Source: Dyadobacter arcticus
Lineage (GTDB): Bacteria; Bacteroidota; Bacteroidia; Cytophagales; Spirosomataceae
Assembly (NCBI RefSeq): GCF_011762185.1
Contig: NZ_JAASQJ010000002.1
Span: 1,054,001 to 1,118,000, forward strand
Length of the DNA stretch: 64,000 bases
Direction of reading: 5' to 3'
Shown here: positions 35,571 to 42,835 of the stretch, one piece after another
How the letters are laid out: every line of letters starts with the position of its first letter
Position numbering within the stretch: the first letter of the stretch is position 1
Translations under genes and position numbers: made by a program
Notes under the pieces: generated by a model
Databases searched by the model: none
Told to the model about the DNA's origin: nothing
What the model saw: the letters and a program-made list of their open reading frames with translations, nothing else

Positions 35571-37196
35571 TCATTGATTCAACAGCTTCATCGACTTCTC
35601 GGCGCCTCCCCCAACGCCCACCTGAATGACTAACATCCCTTTCGGCCAGCTCTTCGAAACAGGGAATTCGAGTTGATCCGCACTTCTGCTAAATGCTTGT
35701 AAAAGCTTTCCGGCGGCATTAAAGATCTTGACATGAACGAATTGTTTTTCAGGATTATACAGGCCTGTAATGGCGAATTGTGAAGACGCAGGATTGGGGG
35801 ACACAACTAGTCTGGCATTACCATCTACAAAAGCATTTTGCACCCTTGAAAATTCGAAGGAACCGTCCAGATCCACCATTTTCAAGCGATAATACTGTGC
35901 TCCCGGCTCAGGCGAAGTGTGGGTGAAAGTGTACAGCTTATTTTCAGTTTTACCATTACCTTCTGCTAACTCTTCCCCAATTTTTTCCCAGTTTCTGGCA
36001 TTATTACTGTGCTGAATCTCAAAATGACTGAAGTCGACCTCCGATTGGGTAGCCCATTTCAAATCCACACCATCTATTCCAGCCACCGCCTGAAAAGACA
36101 TTAATGTCACAGGCAAGGTTGAGGGAGTATACGGGGTTAAGTCTCCTATAAACGGATAATTGTGTATTTCAGACGATTCCCCTGAATGCACCAGGTTACC
36201 GGAAGCGTATATACGTCCGTCAAATGATTGCTTAATTTCCGCGCCGCCATTTGGAATAAGCACTGTTCCAATAAATGAGTTGTTGAACGAAACATTTGTA
36301 GCGTCGCAAAAATTGAAAATGACATTGTAAACCGTCGCATCAGCATCTGCCGTCCCAGATTCCGCGGTCCTGCCAATCCGTGCCGTCCAGTTTACGTCTA
36401 AACTACCAGATCCTTCGATATTCACTAGCACTGTTGCACCCGGGGCGATATTTGTGAATGACAGATTTCCGATTAGTGAACTGTTATTTACTGTGAAAAC
36501 TTCATTTGTAGCGTTGGTGCCCACAAAACCTGCACCACTGGCTACACCTGTTGGGATCGCCGAGCACATGATTTTGCTGTACGATTTCATATCGGCAATG
36601 ATCGTCGATATGTTGACACCGGATGTTCCCTGATTCTGCGATTTGGATTGGCCAGCGCTGCCACCAGATGAAGCCACAGTGTTTGGCCCGCCTGAGCGCA
36701 CAATATAACTACCTCCTTTATTGAATCCCACACCCAATGTGCCTGAACCTGAGACTGATCCCTGAACAGCAACCGGGAAAGTACTACCTCCATCGCCAAC
36801 CACAAATGTTCCTCCTCCGGACTGTGACATACCGTAACCAATGTTGTCGATAATCAGATTACCACCGATGGCAACCCTCCCCTCAACTTCGCGGCCACCG
36901 TTGGAAGAAACCGAATAGTTACCACCTACAATCACGCTGTAACTTTGGTCGTACCCTCTTAGTGCGGGATTGCCAGGCACATAAATGCCCGCCTGTTCGT
37001 TCGGGGTCAGCGGACTTGGGTAGGCTCCTGAAACAGCGTCTGGAGTTGGAAAGACAAGCAAAGGATCCACGCAGCCGGGACCAGAGCAATTTAAATTAAC
37101 TATGAAATCGTTGCCGGACATTGTCCGGGTTGGGGCATACCTGGGCCCAACGAATGCGCATAAAAATAATAGAGATGCTAAGGAGATCTTTTTCAT
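35571..37196 (-). CDS. Choice-of-anchor-A domain protein with T9SS sorting domain
   Basis: A 541-residue secreted surface or extracellular protein. After the signal peptide, about residues 60-345 fit a choice-of-anchor-A (collagen-binding-like) domain: YSVIVGGNYSVSSNGGREVE then GRVAIGGNLII, with many Gly/Ser-rich beta turns and TVLIPNGGAEIKQSFDGRIYAS. Residues about 360-445 form a fibronectin-like domain (VDLKWATQSEVDFSHFEIQ). The last 75 residues are a type A T9SS sorting domain (VSPNPASSQFAI ... LLQAF ... GMLVIQVGVG). It should be exported across the outer membrane by the type IX system. Adhesion is a family-based guess. It lies next to the hybrid two-component gene. Confidence 0.85.
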   Translation of the reverse strand: MKKISLASLLFLCAFVGPRYAPTRTMSGNDFIVNLNCSGPGCVDPLLVFPTPDAVSGAYPSPLTPNEQAGIYVPGNPALRGYDQSYSVIVGGNYSVSSNGGREVEGRVAIGGNLIIDNIGYGMSQSGGGTFVVGDGGSTFPVAVQGSVSGSGTLGVGFNKGGSYIVRSGGPNTVASSGGSAGQSKSQNQGTSGVNISTIIADMKSYSKIMCSAIPTGVASGAGFVGTNATNEVFTVNNSSLIGNLSFTNIAPGATVLVNIEGSGSLDVNWTARIGRTAESGTADADATVYNVIFNFCDATNVSFNNSFIGTVLIPNGGAEIKQSFDGRIYASGNLVHSGESSEIHNYPFIGDLTPYTPSTLPVTLMSFQAVAGIDGVDLKWATQSEVDFSHFEIQHSNNARNWEKIGEELAEGNGKTENKLYTFTHTSPEPGAQYYRLKMVDLDGSFEFSRVQNAFVDGNARLVVSPNPASSQFAITGLYNPEKQFVHVKIFNAAGKLLQAFSRSADQLEFPVSKSWPKGMLVIQVGVGGGAEKSMKLLNQ

Positions 37197-37271
37197 AACA
37201 AGCTGAGATTAGAGATGTTTGAGTAAATAATGAAGCAGACACTTCACAATATGTGCGTGTGCTTTCAGGCT

Positions 37272-37285
37272 TTGTTGATCAACAA
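37272..37285. promoter_or_regulatory. 14-bp perfect palindrome upstream of the T9SS protein
   Basis: TTGTTGATCAACAA is a perfect palindrome, with GGC and GCC flanks that extend the symmetry across one extra T. It lies 76 bases before the start of the choice-of-anchor-A gene and is a candidate binding site for a dimeric regulator. No promoter element was recognised beside it. Confidence 0.45.
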
Positions 37286-37315
37286 GCCAAAACTAATCTC
37301 AAGGCTTTGCTACGG

Positions 37316-37355
37316 ATGTTTCAGATGTTACATACGACTATCACATATGTTACAT
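37316..37355. promoter_or_regulatory. Direct repeats ATGTTACAT spaced 22 bp, candidate HTCS/AraC site
   Basis: ATGTTACAT occurs at 37325 and 37347, 22 bp apart start to start (two helical turns), with a partial third copy ATGTTTCA at 37316. Same-face direct repeats are what AraC-type regulators bind. The site lies between the end of the hybrid two-component gene and the choice-of-anchor-A gene. That it is the operator of the neighbouring regulator is inference. Confidence 0.5.
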
Positions 37356-37362
37356 CGATGAA

Positions 37363-37389
37363 AAAAGGCCTGAAAACTCAGTTTTCGGA
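37363..37389 (-). terminator. Terminator whose loop contains the HTCS stop codon
   Basis: On the minus strand the last codons CCGAAAAC pair with GTTTTC(A)GG (one bulged base), the TGA stop forms the 3-base loop, and CC plus six T follow. The stem therefore starts inside the reading frame of the hybrid two-component gene. Confidence 0.65.
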
Positions 37390-40300
37390 CATTTTTTGGA
37401 TCAAAAATTCTGTGGGGGTTACTTGAAAAAGGTCTCGGAAGCATTTGGTAAAGTATGATGGCGTTTCAAACCCGACCATATAGCCGGCCTCGCTGACCGG
37501 ATATCCTGATTTGAGGAAACCAACTGCCTGTTTCAAACGGTAGTTTCTCAGAAATTCGGTAGCAGTGAAGCCCGTTAGGGATTTAATTTTCCGGTATAAA
37601 TGAATCCGGCTGATCCGCATGCGTTCGGAAAGCTGTTCTACCCCAAAAGTGGAATCATCCAAATGCAGGTCCATCAATTCGTACAGCTCGCGAAGGAATG
37701 GATCCGGGGAAGGTTTTGGTACAATACTTTCCTTCAATGAAGAAATGTCCGAATGTACCCATTCGCGTTGTCTGCGTTTACTCTCCAGCAGATTCCTGAC
37801 CCGCAGCTGTAATTCAACTACTTTAAATGGCTTAGCAAGATACTCGTCGGCGCCTTGTTCCAATCCTGCGATCCGATCTTCGAAAGTAGTTCTTGCAGTT
37901 AATAAAATCACAGGAATATGGCCCGTACGAATATCATCCTTTAATCTGCCGCACAATGTGAGCCCGTCCATTTTTGGCATCATCACATCGCTGATAATAA
38001 GGTCTGGCAATTCTTCCAGGGCTTTCTCCAAACCTTCCTGACCGTCGTAAGCAAAAGATATTTTGTGAGATGTCGGCAGGCTCGTCGAGATATAGCTGGA
38101 AAGTTCAGGGTTATCCTCAACGATCAGTATCCTGATCTCTTGATTTTCAGACTTTTCAACAACCAATTCCTCTTCGCGTACCGCCACTGGCTCTGCCGTG
38201 GTTGCGGCGACACGTGTTAACGGAAGATAAATGCTGAATGAAGTACCTTTCCCTAATTCACTCTCGACGGAAATATTCCCTTTTAGCAGGTCTATAATTT
38301 CCTTCACCAACGCTAGGCCGATTCCTGTTCCCTGCTGCTGCCGGGTTCCTGGCTCATCGGCTTGGTAAAAGCGGTCAAAAATAGAAGGCAGCTTTTGCGA
38401 TTCGATCCCAATGCCGGTATCACTAATTTTCATCAGCACGGAAGTTTCCTGCTGCTCAATAGTTAACGCAATTCGACCATCCCTCTTAGTAAATTTAAGC
38501 GCATTGTAAACGATATTATGAATGATCCTTTCAATCTTATCTGCATCAAATAAGTAATCTCCGGTAATATTTACATTTTCAAAAAACAACTCAATTCCCT
38601 TATCCTGAGCCGGTTGTTCAAACAAATCGAATGTTTGCTTCACAAATGGCGCAAGTTCACCTCGGATTTCCATAACTGGCAACGCACCGGCTTCCAATTT
38701 GGAAAGGTCGAGCAACTGATTAATTAATTCCAGTAACTGATTTGCATTGCGGTTTATAGAGGTCAGTTTCCGTTGATCTTCCTGATCTTTCAATTTCATT
38801 TTCAATTGCTCAGCTGGCGCCATGATCAACGTCAGCGGCGTCCTGAATTCATGGGTAATGTTGGAAAAGAATCGCGTTTTCATCTCATCAGCCGCCCTGA
38901 GTTGCTCTGTTTCCGCTTGTTTCAGCAACATGAGCTGGTTCATTTTCATACGGTGCACGTAGATCCTGAATATCCACAGAATAATTCCCGCGATTGTTAC
39001 TGTATAAATTACATAAGCCCACCAGGTCGCCCAAACAGGTGGTTTGATTGTGATATTTAAAAGCCGAAAATGAGGACTCCAGATTCCGGAGGTATTGGAA
39101 GCATTGAGCTTTAATGTATATGTTCCCGGCCTTAGATCAGTATAAACGGCCCTGGCCAGGTCACTTTCAATCCATCCTTCATCAACACCATCCAATCGGT
39201 ATCGATACCGGTTTCGGCGGGGCTCATTGTATTGCAGGGCAGCAAAGTCGAAAGTCAGAAAGTTTTGGTCATAAGGCAGACGCAGTTCTTTTAACAAATG
39301 CACTGGCAAATGACTTATCCTGCTTTCGTCTTCAGAAACCACTTTATTGTTGATTTCCAAAGAAACGAGTTCTACCAGTGGATTAAAATTATCGTCTTTC
39401 AACTTTTGCGGATCAAATCCTGTGAAACCAGTAATCCCGCCCATTACAATGTATCCGTTAGGAAACTGGATGTAATGATAGCGGTTGAATTCATCGGACA
39501 TAATGCCGTCGTCAACCGTATAAGTCCGGATTTTTAATGTCTTATGGTTCATCCGGGCAAGGCCTTTATTGGTCCCGATCCAAATATTCCCTAACCCATC
39601 AGGAATGGCAGAGTAGATTACATTATTGGGCAAGCCCTGATCCGCTGTAATTCGCTGGCTCTCTCCGGTTCGTTTGTCAAAAGCACATAACCCGCTTCCG
39701 AATGTTCCCACCCAAAGTCTGTTCGCGTCAAGCGGATCATTGGAAAGGCAAAACAGCGTGTTACTGCTTAGCGACTTTGGATTGTTTGGCTGGCTTGCAA
39801 AAAGACGTGATCCACCGGTTTTTCGATTGTAACGGACTAAGCCTTTCTCCCAACTGATAAACCAAAAATGTTCGCTGTCAGAAACCATTTGAAAGAGGTT
39901 TCCAAGAATCGCAGCGTCCAATTTATAGGCAACACGGTCAAATTGGCCTAGCGAATCGGAAAACTGTAAAATATCGGTTCCTTGTAAAACGAAAACGTGA
40001 CCAGCCGGGTCGACTGTAATGGGGTAAACCCTTTCCTGAGAGAGAAGTCGGACGGGTAACCTGAAAACACTTATTGTGTTGGATTTGTGATCAAGTTTGT
40101 AAACGGCCTGTTCTGTTCCCCCGTAGGTGTACCAGGTGCTTTCTCTTATTTTGTCAATACAATAACGAAACTGATAACCTGTAAACCGTGATCCAGCCGA
40201 AGGTTGAGGATTTCCGGGTATTTTGCTCCATGTGCTAATCAAGTCATGGGCAAAATCTTTTTTGTATTCAAATATCTGAAATGCTCCCTTCCGTAAATTA

Positions 40301-41337
40301 AACTTTCTTACCCCCGCACCGTTTGTACCCATCCACAAGACATCCGAACGATCCATGAACAGGCTTCTGCAATCCCATTTCTCTTTACTAAAATCCGCAA
40401 GGACCTGCAATCCTCCCGCTTCTGAGAATTTAAAGAGAAGACGATTATTCGAGCAATAAACATTACCCGATTGGTCTGCGACAAGGTAGGAAGTGCCGCT
40501 ATCAACTTTTCCAGGAAGGAGGTACTCTCTGATCTTATTTGTTTTCGGGTTTAATAAGATAAATGAATCCTTTGTCCCAATCATAAGTTCGCCCGTTGCT
40601 TTCCGGATCTGCAGGAATTCCAGCGCATTTGGTCCGACCGGCAATTTCTGTGGATATGCGACAAATTTTTTTCTTTGTTCATCAAAAACGGAGAGAGCCC
40701 ATGAAGTCGTCATCCAAATCCGGCCATTCAGTTCTGTTATTGAAATATTCGGATGTTCGGAAAATAGCTTCGTCTCAGCTTCACTGAATGGATACGAATT
40801 AACGCGCTCAGTATTCGTATCAAAGCTGGTGATGCCTTTGAAAAAACTCGCCCCCCAAATGCGACCGCGGCTGTCCGAGAACATCTGATTGTTAAAATTG
40901 CCTTTTAAATGCTTTACAAAAAGTGGGCGACGGGATATGTTATCAAACTCTTCGGTATGGGGATTAAAGACGTCAATAGAGCCTTGTTCGGTTAATATCC
41001 AAATCTTCCCTTTGTTGTCAAGAATTATTTTGATAACACCTGTGAAAGATAGCGACGGTTTCCCCTGTGGTTTAGGCTGAAAAATTTTAAGACGGCTGCC
41101 ATCATACCGGCAAAGTCCGTCCCGGGTAGCCATCCAGATAAACCCCTGCCGATCTTGAAGAATGTCCGGCACAAACGCCTGAGGCAGCCCATCCTTACTG
41201 GAAATGATGTCCGGGGTGAGCATGCCTGGTTCCTGAGCCTGACAAGACAATGCATTACCTAAAATCCCGCAAATAAAAACCAGGCATATTAGCACTTCAT
41301 GACAAAAACGCCCGCACAACGACTTACCTGACCACAT
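37378..41337 (-). CDS. Hybrid two-component system sensor-regulator (HTCS)
   Basis: A 1319-residue one-chain regulator. Order: signal/anchor segment (about 14-34), a periplasmic two-component propeller sensor of about 14 repeat blades (40-640, for example GFIWMATRDGLCRYDG and GNIWIGTNKGLARMN), a Y_Y_Y domain (about 690-765), a membrane span (about 772-792), a histidine kinase with H829 in SNITHEFRTPLTL, N-box near 940-947 and GTGIGLALVKEI, a receiver with D1117 in LIISDVMMPKMDG, and an AraC-type HTH (about 1210-1310). The frame stays open to a TTG at 41388; ATG 41337 is the better start. HTCS proteins usually sense glycan fragments and switch on utilisation genes, but there is no susC/susD pair here. 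Confidence 0.95.
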   Translation of the reverse strand: MWSGKSLCGRFCHEVLICLVFICGILGNALSCQAQEPGMLTPDIISSKDGLPQAFVPDILQDRQGFIWMATRDGLCRYDGSRLKIFQPKPQGKPSLSFTGVIKIILDNKGKIWILTEQGSIDVFNPHTEEFDNISRRPLFVKHLKGNFNNQMFSDSRGRIWGASFFKGITSFDTNTERVNSYPFSEAETKLFSEHPNISITELNGRIWMTTSWALSVFDEQRKKFVAYPQKLPVGPNALEFLQIRKATGELMIGTKDSFILLNPKTNKIREYLLPGKVDSGTSYLVADQSGNVYCSNNRLLFKFSEAGGLQVLADFSKEKWDCRSLFMDRSDVLWMGTNGAGVRKFNLRKGAFQIFEYKKDFAHDLISTWSKIPGNPQPSAGSRFTGYQFRYCIDKIRESTWYTYGGTEQAVYKLDHKSNTISVFRLPVRLLSQERVYPITVDPAGHVFVLQGTDILQFSDSLGQFDRVAYKLDAAILGNLFQMVSDSEHFWFISWEKGLVRYNRKTGGSRLFASQPNNPKSLSSNTLFCLSNDPLDANRLWVGTFGSGLCAFDKRTGESQRITADQGLPNNVIYSAIPDGLGNIWIGTNKGLARMNHKTLKIRTYTVDDGIMSDEFNRYHYIQFPNGYIVMGGITGFTGFDPQKLKDDNFNPLVELVSLEINNKVVSEDESRISHLPVHLLKELRLPYDQNFLTFDFAALQYNEPRRNRYRYRLDGVDEGWIESDLARAVYTDLRPGTYTLKLNASNTSGIWSPHFRLLNITIKPPVWATWWAYVIYTVTIAGIILWIFRIYVHRMKMNQLMLLKQAETEQLRAADEMKTRFFSNITHEFRTPLTLIMAPAEQLKMKLKDQEDQRKLTSINRNANQLLELINQLLDLSKLEAGALPVMEIRGELAPFVKQTFDLFEQPAQDKGIELFFENVNITGDYLFDADKIERIIHNIVYNALKFTKRDGRIALTIEQQETSVLMKISDTGIGIESQKLPSIFDRFYQADEPGTRQQQGTGIGLALVKEIIDLLKGNISVESELGKGTSFSIYLPLTRVAATTAEPVAVREEELVVEKSENQEIRILIVEDNPELSSYISTSLPTSHKISFAYDGQEGLEKALEELPDLIISDVMMPKMDGLTLCGRLKDDIRTGHIPVILLTARTTFEDRIAGLEQGADEYLAKPFKVVELQLRVRNLLESKRRQREWVHSDISSLKESIVPKPSPDPFLRELYELMDLHLDDSTFGVEQLSERMRISRIHLYRKIKSLTGFTATEFLRNYRLKQAVGFLKSGYPVSEAGYMVGFETPSYFTKCFRDLFQVTPTEFLIQKMSEN

Positions 41338-41636
41338 TCTTATAGACGAAGGTTGAGCTTGATAAAGAAAGGCAAGAATGCAATTCAAACTGATTCGAAT
41401 CGACCAATTCGCTTATTACAGAAATTCTTATGAGCGTTATGCAGACTTAAAAATAAACATAATAAGTGACGATCAGACGCATTAAACGACAATTCTTTGG
41501 TAGCCTGGCGGAGAATCATATCGCTGGGAAGCCAAAGTGTCAGCCGCAATCATTTGGAACAGAATTAAAGAATATTGAAATTCCGGCCAGGAATCATGGC
41601 ATGGAAAACTCTTGAAATCATGATGTTCCTCCTACA

Positions 41637-42764
41637 ATGAAAAGACTTAAAAAAATCCTTATGATATTTTTTGTAATACTGGCACTGCTGATTATCGGTG
41701 TTGTTTTGTTTATGCGCCAGCCGCAATTTGGAAGACAGCCTTCTGGCGTACGTTTGGAAAGAATTAAACAATCGCCAAATTACCGCGATGAAAAATTTCA
41801 AAATGAAAGCTTTACACCTGATCTGGCTGAGGGATCGAGCTACCTCAATGTGATAATCAAATTTTTCTTTGGCAAAAGCAAGTATAATATCCCGGGAGCA
41901 CCGATTCCATCGCAAAAGACAGATTTGCTGCATTTAAATCCCGACGAGAATGTCTTGGTCTGGTTTGGGCATTCCTCTTATTTCATGCAGATTGACGGGA
42001 AAAAATTTCTCGTCGACCCCGTTTTCAGCGGCAGCGCATCGCCTGCCAGTTTTATCACACCAAGCTTCAAGGGAACCGACGTTTATACCGTTGCGGATTT
42101 TCCGGACATCGATTATCTCCTGCTATCTCACGATCATTATGACCATTTGGATTACGAAACCATTTTAAAGCTTAAACCAAAAGTAAAAATGATAGTTACT
42201 GGCCTGGGAACCGGCGAGCATTTCGAATATTGGGGTTATGATCCGTCTTTGATCGTCGAAAAAGATTGGAATGAGACGGTCGATCTTGGAAATGGCTTCA
42301 AGGTAACTGCTACTCCGGCGCGCCACTTTTCTGGTAGGCAGTTTAGCAGAAATAAAGCACTTTGGGTGTCGATGGTATTGCAAACTCCATCGCTGAAAAT
42401 TTTTATTGGAGGCGACTCAGGTTATGATAGTCATTTCAAAAAGATTGGTGAACGATACGGTCCTTTTGACTTGGCATTGCTGGAATGTGGCCAGTACAAT
42501 GAGGCCTGGAAATACATTCACATGATGCCCGAAGAAACGGTAACTGCCGCCAAAGAACTGAAAGCCAAAAAATTAATGCCGGTCCATTGGGCCAAATTCT
42601 CCCTCGCCCTCCACGACTGGAACGAACCTATCCAAAGAGCCTCCGCCGAAGCAAAAAAACAAGGTGTGCCACTCGTTACGCCGCTAATTGGCCAGAAAGT
42701 AAACTTAATAGCGGAGCAAATTTTTCCGGAATGGTGGAAGGAGAAGGGGTTGCAGCCGGAATAG
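41637..42764 (+). CDS. MBL-fold metallohydrolase (NAPE-PLD/UlaG-like)
   Basis: A 375-residue protein anchored by an N-terminal membrane segment (LMIFFVILALLIIGVVLF). The metallo-beta-lactamase domain carries LLLSHDHYDHLD (the HxHxDH set), a further His in ATPARHFSGRQF, D in FIGGDSGYD, and a late H in MPVHWAKFSLALHDW. The sequence VWFGHSSYFMQIDGKKFLVDPVF and the ending match NAPE-phospholipase-D-like and UlaG-like enzymes. Phospholipid or related ester hydrolysis is possible; the substrate is not known. A good terminator follows. Confidence 0.9.
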   Translation: MKRLKKILMIFFVILALLIIGVVLFMRQPQFGRQPSGVRLERIKQSPNYRDEKFQNESFTPDLAEGSSYLNVIIKFFFGKSKYNIPGAPIPSQKTDLLHLNPDENVLVWFGHSSYFMQIDGKKFLVDPVFSGSASPASFITPSFKGTDVYTVADFPDIDYLLLSHDHYDHLDYETILKLKPKVKMIVTGLGTGEHFEYWGYDPSLIVEKDWNETVDLGNGFKVTATPARHFSGRQFSRNKALWVSMVLQTPSLKIFIGGDSGYDSHFKKIGERYGPFDLALLECGQYNEAWKYIHMMPEETVTAAKELKAKKLMPVHWAKFSLALHDWNEPIQRASAEAKKQGVPLVTPLIGQKVNLIAEQIFPEWWKEKGLQPE

Positions 42765-42782
42765 GAAGAGCGTTGTTTGAAC

Positions 42783-42812
42783 AAAAAAAGCCGCTCGTGA
42801 AAGCGGCTTTTT
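42783..42812. terminator. Bidirectional intrinsic terminator
   Basis: A perfect 11-bp stem AAAAAGCCGCT / AGCGGCTTTTT with a 6-base loop, between the convergent MBL-fold gene and the repeat-rich T9SS gene. It works in both directions. Confidence 0.9.
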
Positions 42813-42835
42813 GTCAAAGTGACAGTCTCAAAAAC

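Noticed and set aside
41338..41388. Earlier TTG start for the HTCS gene
   Set aside because: It would place 17 extra residues before the signal segment; ATG 41337 is a better start.
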